Source: Marinobacter salarius
Lineage (GTDB): Bacteria; Pseudomonadota; Gammaproteobacteria; Pseudomonadales; Oleiphilaceae
DNA: 64,000 bases
Assembly: GCF_032922745.1 (NCBI RefSeq)
Contig: NZ_CP136693.1
Coordinates: 4,402,001-4,466,000 of the forward strand
Direction: 5' to 3'
The position numbers were made by a program, and so were the translations under genes. This document shows, piece by piece, positions 18,444 through 27,089 of the stretch. The notes below the pieces were generated by a model, which did not search any database, was not told the DNA's origin, and saw nothing but the letters and a program-made list of their open reading frames with translations. Position 1 is the first letter of the stretch, and every line of letters begins with the position of its first letter.

Positions 18444-19672
18444 CCTGTCACCCTCTCTGGAACTGGCTTTGTTTTCTCCATACGCGTGTAGAACGGCATG
18501 AGAATAAAATAGAGGAAGTAGAGCGTTGTCAGGATCTGCGCAACAATGGTGCGGCCTTCAGTGGCCGGAACAATGCCGAGGTACCCCAGGACAATGAAAC
18601 TGACGGCAAAGATCGCCAGAGCAATCTTGCTCAACCAGCCTTTGTAGCGCATTGAGCGTACCGGACTTCTGTCCAGCCAGGGCAAAACAAACAGGATGGC
18701 GATAGCAGCGCCCATCACGACAACACCCCAGAACTTCGCGTCCAGGCCGAAGAGGTCAATAGTCACCGCCCGCAACATGGCGTAGAACGGTGTGAAATAC
18801 CATACCGGCGCGATGTGGTCGGGCGTCTTGAGGGCGTTAGCCGGCTCAAAATTCGGCTTCTCAAGGAACAACCCGCCCATCTCGGGGAAGAAGAAGACCA
18901 CGATAAAGAAGATAAAAAAGAAAACGCCCACGCCCAACAGGTCATGCACCGTGTAATAGGGGTGGAACGGTATACCATCTTTGGGAATGCCGTTTTCGTC
19001 CTTGTTCTTCTTGATATCAATACCGTCAGGGTTGTTGGAGCCAACTTCGTGCAGCGCAAGAATGTGCAGCACCACCAAACCAAGCAGAACGATTGGCAAT
19101 GCGACGACATGCAATGCAAAGAATCGGTTCAGGGTAATACCAGAGATCAGGTAGTCACCGCGGATCCACAGCGACAGATCATCGCCAATGACCGGAATGG
19201 CGCCAAACAGGTTTACGATCACCTGCGCACCCCAGTAGGACATCTGACCCCAGGGCAGCAGATAACCCATGAATGCTTCGGCCATCAGAACCAGGTAAAT
19301 CAGCATACCGAAGATCCAGATCAGCTCGCGCGGCTTTTGATAAGAGCCGTACATCAAGCCACGGAACATGTGGAGATAAACCACCACGAAGAACGCGGAA
19401 GCGCCGGTGGAGTGCAGGTATCGAAGCAACCAACCCCACTCAACATCACGCATGATGTATTCAACTGACGCGAACGCACCTTCCGCTGTGGGGTTATAGC
19501 TCATGGTCAGCCAGATACCGGTCACGAGCTGATTCACCAGCACCAACATCGCCAGCGAACCAAAGAAGTACCACATGTTGAAGTTCTTGGGCGCGTAATA
19601 CTTGCCAACGTGCTTGTTCCACGCGTCGACAATCGGAAGACGTTCGTCTACCCAGCTCACTAACTTGTTCAT
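18440..19672 (-). CDS. petB: Ubiquinol-cytochrome c reductase, cytochrome b
   Basis: Membrane core of the bc1 complex with two b haems and both quinone sites. The 410 residues contain eight hydrophobic helices. The histidines of helix II (RYLHSTGASAFFVVVYLHMFRG) and helix IV (FFALHVVALPIVLLGLVVLHI) are haem ligands. The family motif PEW in the Qo loop is not seen in that exact form; the corresponding loop reads HIAPVWYFTPFYAMLRA. It is fused to neither neighbour and overlaps both by a few bases, as is usual for proteobacterial petABC. Confidence 0.97.
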   Translation of the reverse strand: MNKLVSWVDERLPIVDAWNKHVGKYYAPKNFNMWYFFGSLAMLVLVNQLVTGIWLTMSYNPTAEGAFASVEYIMRDVEWGWLLRYLHSTGASAFFVVVYLHMFRGLMYGSYQKPRELIWIFGMLIYLVLMAEAFMGYLLPWGQMSYWGAQVIVNLFGAIPVIGDDLSLWIRGDYLISGITLNRFFALHVVALPIVLLGLVVLHILALHEVGSNNPDGIDIKKNKDENGIPKDGIPFHPYYTVHDLLGVGVFFFIFFIVVFFFPEMGGLFLEKPNFEPANALKTPDHIAPVWYFTPFYAMLRAVTIDLFGLDAKFWGVVVMGAAIAILFVLPWLDRSPVRSMRYKGWLSKIALAIFAVSFIVLGYLGIVPATEGRTIVAQILTTLYFLYFILMPFYTRMEKTKPVPERVTG

Positions 19673-20268
19673 TATGCGGCCCCCTCAGGATCCAGACCGA
19701 CGGTCACGGTGTTCTCGTCGTCAAAGCGATAGGGAGGCACATCCAGATTTCTGGGTGCCGGCATATTCGGATAGACACGCCCGGCAAGGTCGTAGCGGGA
19801 GCCGTGACACGCACAATAGAAGCCACCGAGCCAGTCTTCCCCGAGATCGGCTGGAGCAACTTCTGGCCTGAATTGGGGAGAGCAGCCCAGATGGGTACAG
19901 ATACCAACGAGAACAGCGTACTCGTCCTTGATCGCCCGGAGCTCGCCTTCGATGTAGGCAGGTTGGTCCGCTTCCTTGGAAAGAGGATCCTTCACCCGGT
20001 CATTCAGCTCGAGAATGTTTTCGTTCATCTCTTCGGTGCGGCGAATAACCCACACCGGCTTACCGCGCCATTTGACGGTCATTTGCTGACCTGGCTCCAG
20101 TTTACTGACATTGACGGTGACCGGTGCACCGGCTGCTTCCGCTTTTGCACTGGGATTCCAGGATGCTACGAAAGGCACGGCCGCACCGACGACGCCGACA
20201 CCACCCACCACAGACGTGGCACCGATCAAAAATCGGCGCCTGCCTTGGCTCACGTCGCCATTACTCAT
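19672..20268 (-). CDS. petA: Ubiquinol-cytochrome c reductase, Rieske iron-sulfur subunit
   Basis: Rieske [2Fe-2S] protein that takes the first electron from ubiquinol. The N-terminus has a twin-arginine motif (GRRRFLIG, residues 9-16) and an uncleaved membrane helix to about residue 36, consistent with Tat export. The cluster ligands lie in C124-THLGC129 and C152-ACHGS157. At 198 residues it is normal for the family. It is the first gene of petABC, and its stop shares one base with the petB start. Confidence 0.97.
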   Translation of the reverse strand: MSNGDVSQGRRRFLIGATSVVGGVGVVGAAVPFVASWNPSAKAEAAGAPVTVNVSKLEPGQQMTVKWRGKPVWVIRRTEEMNENILELNDRVKDPLSKEADQPAYIEGELRAIKDEYAVLVGICTHLGCSPQFRPEVAPADLGEDWLGGFYCACHGSRYDLAGRVYPNMPAPRNLDVPPYRFDDENTVTVGLDPEGAA

Positions 20269-20348
20269 TATGGTTATCTCCCATCAGGCGACATACAGCC
20301 CTGCTTACAGGGAAACTGCACATCGAAAAGGACTTCTCTCAACCTAAA

Positions 20349-20380
20349 ATTATAAGCGCTCAAATGGTAATGAAATTACC
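20349..20380 (-). promoter_or_regulatory. Candidate petABC promoter region with palindrome
   Basis: A perfect -10 hexamer TATAAT lies at 20354-20349 on the minus strand, about 80 bases before petA. No good -35 hexamer stands at 16-18 bases. Instead the perfect inverted repeat GGTAAT-TTC-ATTACC (20380-20366) lies 11 bases upstream of the -10, across the spacer and -35 area. An activator- or repressor-controlled promoter is an inference. Confidence 0.45.
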
Positions 20381-20458
20381 CTGCCCTTACAAGTCGGAAA
20401 GGCTTTGAGCCGGGCCATTACCTGTCTCAAGCCTGTTCGAAACTGACTTCCCAGACAA

Positions 20459-20490
20459 CAAAAAACCCGGCCAATAGACCGGGTTTTTTC
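20459..20490 (-). terminator. Rho-independent terminator after rpsI
   Basis: Stem AACCCGG / CCGGGTT with a loop around TCTATTGG, bordered by A-run and T-run on both sides, so it could work in either direction. It lies 20 bases after the rpsI stop and before the petABC promoter region. Confidence 0.9.
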
Positions 20491-20509
20491 GGATCTGCTC
20501 CAGCGACTT

Positions 20510-20902
20510 TTAACGCTTGGAGAACTGAGGACGCTTACGCGCCTTCCGCAGACCAACTTTCTTACGCTCCACTTCACGAGCGTCACGGGTAACGTAACCC
20601 GCTTTACGCAGCGCAGGGCGCAGCGTTTCATCGTAATCCATCAGGGCGCGAGTCAGGCCGTGACGAATAGCGCCCGCCTGACCACTGATACCACCACCTT
20701 TAACAGTGATGTTGATATCGAAACGATCCGCGGATTCGGCAACCACGAGGGGCTGACGAACAATCATCCGCAGAGTTTCGCGACCGAAAAACTGCTCAAT
20801 GGAACGACCGTTGATAGAGATGTTACCGCTTCCCGGCTTGATGAAAACCCGAGCCGTGGATGTCTTGCGGCGACCAGTACCGTAATTTTGTGCTACAGAC
20901 AT
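20510..20902 (-). CDS. rpsI: 30S ribosomal protein S9
   Basis: Protein of the 30S head whose C-terminal tail reaches the P-site tRNA. The 130 residues equal the E. coli length. Recognisable segments are YGTGRRKTSTARVF, the glycine-rich GGGISGQAGAIRHG and the basic C-terminus ending RKRPQFSKR, whose last arginine contacts tRNA. It follows rplM by 12 bases, the classical L13-S9 operon. Confidence 0.98.
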   Translation of the reverse strand: MSVAQNYGTGRRKTSTARVFIKPGSGNISINGRSIEQFFGRETLRMIVRQPLVVAESADRFDINITVKGGGISGQAGAIRHGLTRALMDYDETLRPALRKAGYVTRDAREVERKKVGLRKARKRPQFSKR

Positions 20903-20914
20903 ATCCGCCTTCCG

Positions 20915-21343
20915 TTAAATGTCGAGTTCTTTGGGCTGCTGGGCTGCATGAGGATGCTCAGCGCCGGCATAAATTTTCAGCTTCTTGAACATGGCACGGC
21001 CAAGCGGGCCATTCGGAAGCATGCCTTTAACAGACTTCTGGATGATTTGCTCAGGAGCCTTGTCGACCAGCTTCTCGAAGTTGATGGACTTGATTCCACC
21101 CGGAAAGCCGGTGTGACTGTAGTACATCTTGTCAAATGCTTTTTTGCCGGTAACCCGTACCTGACTGGCATTGATAACCACAATGTAATCACCAGTGTCG
21201 ACGTGAGGGGTGTACTCAGGCTTATGTTTGCCCCGCAGACGACGGGCGATTTCAGTTGACAGACGACCCAGCGTCTTGCCGGCTGCGTCTACAACGTACC
21301 AGTCACGTGTTACTGTTTCTGGTTTCGCACTCAGAGTCTTCAT
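20915..21343 (-). CDS. rplM: 50S ribosomal protein L13
   Basis: Early-assembling 50S protein. The ATG at 21343 gives 142 residues, the same as E. coli L13, beginning MKTLSAKPETVTRDWYVVDA. Upstream in-frame codons to 21388 are rejected for that reason. Conserved segments RRLRGKHKPEYTPHVDTGDY and GPLGRAMFKKLKIYAG are present. In E. coli L13 represses translation of this operon through its mRNA leader. Here a leader of about 145 bases is predicted, with an imperfect stem CCTCCGG/CCGGTGG around 21412-21385 that might serve the same purpose. Confidence 0.97.
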   Translation of the reverse strand: MKTLSAKPETVTRDWYVVDAAGKTLGRLSTEIARRLRGKHKPEYTPHVDTGDYIVVINASQVRVTGKKAFDKMYYSHTGFPGGIKSINFEKLVDKAPEQIIQKSVKGMLPNGPLGRAMFKKLKIYAGAEHPHAAQQPKELDI

Positions 21344-21494
21344 TGATTCCGCCTTGAACGCTATATAAGAAACGTTAAAAACCGCCACCGGTAAATGCTC
21401 GGCATCCGGAGGAGGTTCTTTACCTGTATGTTATGCGGCAGTGACATCATTCGGGGCTGAGATGATGACATCGCCTTGAAAAGCCAGGGCGCGA

Positions 21495-21523
21495 AGTATA
21501 TCCGAACCCAAAAAGAAAGCCAA
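21495..21523 (-). promoter_or_regulatory. Promoter of rplM-rpsI
   Basis: Minus-strand -35 TTGGCT at 21523-21518, 17-base spacer, -10 TATACT at 21500-21495. Predicted start near 21488, leaving a leader of about 145 bases before rplM. Confidence 0.72.
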
Positions 21524-21629
21524 CCCTGAAAGGGACTGTTTCGTTATTCACGTATCCTCATTGCTACCGCGGAACGGAGCCACCAACCAAAGGGCACCGA
21601 AACAACCCGTGGTCGTCATTTCCACGACT

Positions 21630-22418
21630 CTAGCGCTCGGAAGCGCCGACTTCGTTCCAACCATACAGCCGCTGCACGTTGCAGAGCAGCGACTGGGCCA
21701 GGTCTTCGAGCCCCGAATTCCGCAACCGTGCCAGGGTGGCTAGTATCGACGGCAGGTACGCAGGCGAATTATGCCCCGCCTCGACGCCCGCTGGCGCCAT
21801 ATCAGGCGCGTCCGTCTCGAGGATCAACGCATCAACGGGCAACCGGGCGATGGTATCCCGGGTCTTTCGCGCTCGCTGATGGGTAATGACACCACCAACA
21901 CCGATGAAGCAACCGAGGTCAATCAGCTTGGTAGCCTGCTCATAGCTGCCCGAAAACCCGTGCACCAACACCCGCCCTGAAAAGCGCTTGCGCCGCAGCA
22001 CCTCATAGACCTCGTCGTGGGTCTTAACGGAGTGAATAACCAGCGGTAAATGTACAAGCGCAGCAATATCAACCTGCCCTTCAAACCAGGCGTACTGATC
22101 CCGCATGTCCCCTTGGAGCCGATCCAGGCCGCACTCCCCCAAGGCTACACAATGACCTGGACGGTCTTCGAGCAAGCCTTGCAATGCGCATAGGTCATCG
22201 GCGGTATGCTCAGCCACATACCAGGGATGGATTCCGAGACAGTAGTAGAGCCCATCGTATTCCGATGCAATGCGACTCACCCTGCTCCAGTCGGGCCGCC
22301 GAACGCCGGGAATAACGAGATTCGACAGACCACTGCTGCGAGCGTCCTCAAGCACTGCCTTGCGACGCCCATCAAACTCAGGGAAGTCAAAATGGCAATG
22401 AGCATCAATGAGTCGCAT
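21630..22418 (-). CDS. TatD-family metal-dependent deoxyribonuclease
   Basis: TIM-barrel metallohydrolase of the TatD family; characterised members act as 3'-5' exonucleases on DNA and RNA. The 262 residues begin with the metal-binding DAHCHFD motif. Further metal ligands are in LGECGLD, in LVIHSVKTHDEV (the usual HxR site reads HSV here), in VLVHGFSG, and in LILETDAPDMAP. The paralogue (TatD, YcfH or YjjV) cannot be settled from sequence alone. The gene lies 17 bases behind prfC. Confidence 0.88.
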   Translation of the reverse strand: MRLIDAHCHFDFPEFDGRRKAVLEDARSSGLSNLVIPGVRRPDWSRVSRIASEYDGLYYCLGIHPWYVAEHTADDLCALQGLLEDRPGHCVALGECGLDRLQGDMRDQYAWFEGQVDIAALVHLPLVIHSVKTHDEVYEVLRRKRFSGRVLVHGFSGSYEQATKLIDLGCFIGVGGVITHQRARKTRDTIARLPVDALILETDAPDMAPAGVEAGHNSPAYLPSILATLARLRNSGLEDLAQSLLCNVQRLYGWNEVGASER

Positions 22419-22435
22419 TCACTCACTCCAGCCTA

Positions 22436-24016
22436 CTAGTGCTCCCGTGTTTTATGGAAGCTGATCTCTGGATAGCGCTCCTGGGCCAACTGCAGGTTGA
22501 CCATCGTTGGCGCAATGTAGGCCAGTCGGTCGCTGCCATCCAGAGCCAGGAAATCGTTAGCCTTACGCTCGAACTCATCCAGTTTACGCTCATCAGAGGC
22601 CGTTACCCAGCGTGCCGTTGCAACATTTATCGGCTCATACACCGCCTCAACCTTATATTCGCTCTTGAGCCGACTAACCACCACATCAAACTGCAGGACA
22701 CCCACCGCTCCCACGATCAGGTCGTTGTTTCGAAGCGGGCGAAAAACCTGTACCGCGCCTTCTTCCGCAAGCTGGATCAAACCCTTTTGCAGCTGCTTGG
22801 ACTTGAGCGGGTCCTTCAGGCGAATACGACGGAACAGTTCCGGTGCAAAATTGGGGATGCCGGTAAATTTCATATCCTCACCGGCAGTGAAGGTATCTCC
22901 CAGCTGGATGGTGCCGTGGTTGTGAAGGCCGATAATATCGCCTGCGAACGCCTCCCCCGCGTGCTCCCGATCACCTGCCATGAAGGTCAGCGCATCGGAA
23001 AAGCGAACTTCCTTGCCGATTCTCACGTGACGCGCTTTCATGCCCTGATTGTAGCGCCCCGACACGATCCTCAGAAAAGCCACACGATCCCGGTGCTGGG
23101 GGTCCATATTCGCCTGAATCTTGAACACGAAGCCCGAGAAGACATCCTCTTCTGGTTTCACTAATCGCTGATCGGTTTCACGCGGTTGCGGTGTTGGGGC
23201 CCACTCCACCAACCCATCAAGCATGTGATCCACACCAAAATTGCCCAGCGCCGTACCGAAGAACACCGGCGTGAGCTCGCCCGCAAGGAAGGCGTCCAGA
23301 TCGAACTCATGGGACGCTCCTTTGACCAGCTCAATCTCGTCTCGGAGATCACCAGCATAGCCTCCCAGAACCTCGTCCAGCTCAGGATTCTCAAGCCCCT
23401 GGATCACTCGTTTTTCCTGGATGGCATGGCCCTGACCGGATTTGTACAGGATCACTTCGTCCCGGGTCAGGTGATAGACACCTTTAAAATTCTTCCCCAT
23501 ACCGATGGGCCAGGTAATCGGTGCGCAGGCGATTTTGAGGACATCCTCAACCTCATCCATCAACTCCACGGGATCACGCGTATCACGGTCCAGCTTGTTC
23601 ATGAAGGTCAGTATTGGCGTATCCCGCAAGCGGGTTACTTCCATCAGCTTGATCGTGCGTTCCTCAACACCCTTGGCGCTGTCGATCACCATCAGGCACG
23701 AATCCACCGCCGTTAACGTGCGGTAGGTATCTTCCGAGAAATCTTCGTGGCCAGGCGTATCCAGGAGGTTGACCAGGCGCCCGCCATATGGGAATTGCAT
23801 CACCGAGGTGGTGACGGAAATACCACGCTCCTTTTCCATCTCCATCCAGTCGGATTTTGCGTGCTGCCCCGACTTCTTTCCCTTGACCGTGCCGGCTTTC
23901 TGGATGGCCTGCCCAAACAGCAGAACCTTCTCTGTAATGGTGGTTTTGCCCGCATCCGGATGCGAGATAATCGCAAACGTGCGGCGCTGGGATACTTCGC
24001 TGGCAAGGCTGGTCAT
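22436..24016 (-). CDS. prfC: Peptide chain release factor 3
   Basis: Translational GTPase that recycles RF1/RF2 after termination. The ATG at 24016 (MTSLASEV) gives 526 residues. GTPase motifs: SHPDAGKTT near residue 20, DTPGHEDF, and NKLDRDTRDP. The later segments LFRRIRLKDPLKSKQL and GAVGVLQFDVV identify RF3 rather than EF-G. An in-frame ATG four codons earlier is less likely, since the family starts near MTS. Confidence 0.96.
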   Translation of the reverse strand: MTSLASEVSQRRTFAIISHPDAGKTTITEKVLLFGQAIQKAGTVKGKKSGQHAKSDWMEMEKERGISVTTSVMQFPYGGRLVNLLDTPGHEDFSEDTYRTLTAVDSCLMVIDSAKGVEERTIKLMEVTRLRDTPILTFMNKLDRDTRDPVELMDEVEDVLKIACAPITWPIGMGKNFKGVYHLTRDEVILYKSGQGHAIQEKRVIQGLENPELDEVLGGYAGDLRDEIELVKGASHEFDLDAFLAGELTPVFFGTALGNFGVDHMLDGLVEWAPTPQPRETDQRLVKPEEDVFSGFVFKIQANMDPQHRDRVAFLRIVSGRYNQGMKARHVRIGKEVRFSDALTFMAGDREHAGEAFAGDIIGLHNHGTIQLGDTFTAGEDMKFTGIPNFAPELFRRIRLKDPLKSKQLQKGLIQLAEEGAVQVFRPLRNNDLIVGAVGVLQFDVVVSRLKSEYKVEAVYEPINVATARWVTASDERKLDEFERKANDFLALDGSDRLAYIAPTMVNLQLAQERYPEISFHKTREH

Positions 24017-24139
24017 AATTGGTAACAACCTGGTTCGGAGAGACTGAAAAAACGGACGTCATTATAGGGATATTAAGGCACTGACGCGAACCCGCATCCG
24101 TTGAGAGCGTGCCCGATCTAACCGCGGAGTTTCGAGGGA

Positions 24140-24622
24140 CTATCCGCCCAAGGGTAAGGCCATGACCAGTGCGTCTTCCCGCTCGCGGCCTGCAGGGTAG
24201 TAGCCCTTCCTGCGACCAATCACGTCAAAACCTTCCGCCGCGTACAGATCAATTGCTGCACGGTTGCTGGCGCGCACCTCCAGTAAAACCTGGCTCATGC
24301 CATCCCGCGCCGCCTCCAGCACAAGGTGCCGAAGCAAACGGCGTCCTCCGCCATTGCCCTGTTTAGCCGGTGCCACGCACAGATTCAGCAAATGGGCTTC
24401 ACCCACCATATAAGCGACGACGGCGTATCCACTGAGCCGCTGCCCCCACTCGAGTGCCCAGAGCCGATAGTCAGGCCGAAAGCACCCCAAAAAAACGGAC
24501 TCGCTCCAGGGGAAGGAGTAGCCCTGGGCTTCGATATTGAGGACGTCAGGCAGATCCTCCTGGCGTAAGGCCCGGATCATGAGGTCGGCACTCTCTATCT
24601 CACGGTATAGATCCTGACCCAC
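24140..24622 (-). CDS. rimI: RimI-like ribosomal protein S18 N-acetyltransferase
   Basis: GNAT acetyltransferase that in E. coli acetylates the N-terminus of ribosomal protein S18. The 160 residues show the GNAT fold: IRALRQEDLPDVLNIE, LLNLCVAPAKQGNGGGRRLLRHLV (acetyl-CoA pyrophosphate loop) and LEVRASNRAAIDLYAAEGFDV, where the last tyrosine is usually catalytic. It has a few extra N-terminal residues; Met15 (MIRALRQ) is an alternative start nearer the family norm. It follows the unknown gene by three bases, so the two form a unit. Confidence 0.9.
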   Translation of the reverse strand: MGQDLYREIESADLMIRALRQEDLPDVLNIEAQGYSFPWSESVFLGCFRPDYRLWALEWGQRLSGYAVVAYMVGEAHLLNLCVAPAKQGNGGGRRLLRHLVLEAARDGMSQVLLEVRASNRAAIDLYAAEGFDVIGRRKGYYPAGREREDALVMALPLGG

Positions 24623-24625
24623 AAG

Positions 24626-25429
24626 TCAGCCCCCGACGGCGGACTTCAACTGCTGCCAGAGCTCACGCTTGTAAGCGGGCACCGCAGCCAATTCGGCAAG
24701 AGTATGGGAGAAGTCGACAGCAGCATCACCCAGCGCATCGTCAAGCAATACAGCTCTTTCTGAGGGAGAATCGTTGGTTAAAACTCCGAGCAAGACCACC
24801 TTGCGGGCACCGAAGTCATTGGCCAGGAAATGAAGAGTATCGCGAAAACAGTCTGCGCTGTTTCCTGGAACCCTCAGATTTCCAAACACCGGCCAGCGAA
24901 GCTCGCGCCCTTTCTCAATCCGGGTTTCACCGACCGCTGCCAGGATGTTTTTTGCCAGTGTGTCTTGAAGACGTGTGCTAGCCTCGTCGGATACACCACT
25001 GATCAGCACAAGCTGCTCTGAGAACCAGAACCCAAGGTGGGCGTGAATCTGGCGGGGCAGCTCCCCAGCAGCGTCCACTGTTTTTTCAGGCGACTCGTCG
25101 GCCGGTGCCTTCGACTCAACGGCAACTGGCGTTTCCGGAACCTTTTCGGGCACCGTTACGCCAGCAGGTTCCGGCGTGTAATCGGCCATCAGCGCCTGGA
25201 TGCCGGCGATTCTGTCCTTGCCGACACCATCAACCTTACGCTGGGGAACGGATGGCCGCGCCGGAACCGGAGGCGGTGCAATCGCAGCAGCTTCCAGCTC
25301 CGGCTCATCCTGCTCGGGAAAGGCGAATTCAGGGCTCGGTGCGGCGCCGGGTAACGCCTTCCTGGCGTACCAGAGATGGATTCCCGCCTTGCCCAGATAA
25401 AATTGACGTTCTGCCTCTGGCATCATCAT
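24626..25429 (-). CDS. Conserved protein of unknown function upstream of rimI
   Basis: No function recognised. The 267 residues fall into three parts. A short conserved-looking N-terminus (RQFYLGKAGIHLWYARKALPGA, in pieces) comes first. A Pro/Ala/Glu-rich, probably disordered stretch spans about residues 30-125. The globular C-terminal half contains QLVLISGVSDEAS, ELRWPVFGNL and ARKVVLLGVL. There is no signal peptide or membrane helix. The three-base gap to rimI suggests co-translation. A similar protein stands before rimI in other gammaproteobacteria, as far as I recall, so it is likely a real gene. Confidence 0.8.
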   Translation of the reverse strand: MMMPEAERQFYLGKAGIHLWYARKALPGAAPSPEFAFPEQDEPELEAAAIAPPPVPARPSVPQRKVDGVGKDRIAGIQALMADYTPEPAGVTVPEKVPETPVAVESKAPADESPEKTVDAAGELPRQIHAHLGFWFSEQLVLISGVSDEASTRLQDTLAKNILAAVGETRIEKGRELRWPVFGNLRVPGNSADCFRDTLHFLANDFGARKVVLLGVLTNDSPSERAVLLDDALGDAAVDFSHTLAELAAVPAYKRELWQQLKSAVGG

Positions 25430-25456
25430 TGTGCTAGCCCCCTTCGCCTACCCTGC

Positions 25457-27007
25457 TCAGACATCAGCGCCCTGCGGGTGCTGCCGAACACCGCCCCGGC
25501 TGATCAGGTTCAGGGCCTCAATGTAGGCCTTTGCGGAGGCGATAATGATATCGGTATCGGCGCCGATGCCGTTCACAATTCGACCACCGCGCTCCAGGCG
25601 TACCGTTACTTCCCCCTGGGCATCCGTACCGCTGGTAATGTTGTTCACGGAATAGAGCTGCAGGTTACAGCCGGAGTCTACCAGGGACTCAATAGCCTTG
25701 AAGGTGGCGTCAACCGGCCCGCTGCCTTCTGCCTCTACCTTATGCTCCCTGCCATCCACCAGAAGGGTCAAGCGAGCCCGGGGAATAACACCGGTCTCAG
25801 AGCACACCTGCATGGTAACAAGCCCATAGCGGCCGTCTTCTTCCTTCTGCCGGGTATCGCTGGCAATCGCCTGAAGGTCTTCATCGAAAATCTCATGTTT
25901 GAGATCAGCCAGTGCCTTGAACCGGGTAAAGGCTTCATTAAGCTCTGTTTCTGTCTCAAACTGGATGCCGAGTTCCAACAGCCGGGAACGGAACGCATTA
26001 CGGCCGGAATGTTTGCCCAGCACCAGGCTGTTGGTGTGCCAGCCCACGTCCTGTGCCCGCATGATTTCGTAGGTTTCCCGATGCTTCAGGACGCCATCCT
26101 GATGAATACCTGATTCGTGGGCAAAGGCGTTTGCACCAACGATCGCCTTGTTAGGCTGTACCGGAAAGCCGGTGATGGTCGATACCAGTCGAGAGGCAGG
26201 CACAATGTGCTGAGCATCTACCCGGGTGTCGATAGTGTAAAGATCCTGACGGGTACGAACCGCCATCACAAGCTCCTCAAGAGAAGCGTTCCCTGCCCGC
26301 TCACCGAGCCCGTTGATGGTACATTCCACCTGGCGGGCGCCGCTGCTAACGGCTGCAAGGGAGTTTGCAACCGCAAGCCCGAGGTCGTTGTGACAGTGAA
26401 CGGAGAACACGGCTTTGTCGGCGTTCGGAACACGGTTCAGCAACTGACGGATGGTCTCCCCAAACTGTTCCGGAATGGCATAGCCCACTGTATCCGGAAT
26501 GTTGATGGTTGTTGCGCCGGCCTTGATTGCCGCTTCGATAATACGGCACAGAAAATCCAGTTCTGACCGACCGGCGTCTTCGCAGGAAAATTCAACGTCG
26601 TCAACATGACTGCGGGCACGCCTAACGGATCTGACGGCCTGCTCAACCACGTCATCCGGCTGCATCTGCAGCTTGTACTGCATGTGAATCGGAGACGTCG
26701 CAATAAAGGTATGGATACGTCCGCGCTCGGCCGGCCTGATGGCCTCCGCGGCGCGGTCAATGTCTTTATCCAGCGCCCTGGCAAGGCTGCAAACGGTAGA
26801 TTCCTTGATAGACTCTGCAATCGACTTTACCGCCTCGAAGTCACCCTGGCTGGCGATCGCAAAACCCGCCTCTATGACGTCAACCCTCAGCTTCTCGAGA
26901 ATCCGGGCTATCCGCAGTTTCTCCGCTTTTGTCATCGTTGCGCCGGGGCTTTGCTCACCGTCACGCAATGTTGTGTCAAAAATAACCAGGTGATCGTTCG
27001 CAGGCAT
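25457..27007 (-). CDS. leuA: 2-isopropylmalate synthase
   Basis: First committed enzyme of leucine synthesis, condensing acetyl-CoA with 2-oxoisovalerate. ATG at 27007 (MPANDHLVIFDTTLRDGEQ) is preceded by GGAGAG seven bases upstream and gives 516 residues, close to the E. coli 523. The catalytic domain has DTTLRDGEQSPG, the metal-binding HCHNDLG and GLGERAGNASLEE. The C-terminal LeuA dimer domain, which senses leucine, runs from about residue 390. An in-frame ATG at 27073 is rejected because the family begins near MPAN. Its substrate comes from the ilv genes about 10 kb away. Confidence 0.95.
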   Translation of the reverse strand: MPANDHLVIFDTTLRDGEQSPGATMTKAEKLRIARILEKLRVDVIEAGFAIASQGDFEAVKSIAESIKESTVCSLARALDKDIDRAAEAIRPAERGRIHTFIATSPIHMQYKLQMQPDDVVEQAVRSVRRARSHVDDVEFSCEDAGRSELDFLCRIIEAAIKAGATTINIPDTVGYAIPEQFGETIRQLLNRVPNADKAVFSVHCHNDLGLAVANSLAAVSSGARQVECTINGLGERAGNASLEELVMAVRTRQDLYTIDTRVDAQHIVPASRLVSTITGFPVQPNKAIVGANAFAHESGIHQDGVLKHRETYEIMRAQDVGWHTNSLVLGKHSGRNAFRSRLLELGIQFETETELNEAFTRFKALADLKHEIFDEDLQAIASDTRQKEEDGRYGLVTMQVCSETGVIPRARLTLLVDGREHKVEAEGSGPVDATFKAIESLVDSGCNLQLYSVNNITSGTDAQGEVTVRLERGGRIVNGIGADTDIIIASAKAYIEALNLISRGGVRQHPQGADV

Positions 27008-27089
27008 GGTGCTCTCCATCAGGGCAACTGAAGACCAGTTTCCCGGGAGTATATCATCGATTGCGATGCCCACGGGGCGTGCATAGTGT

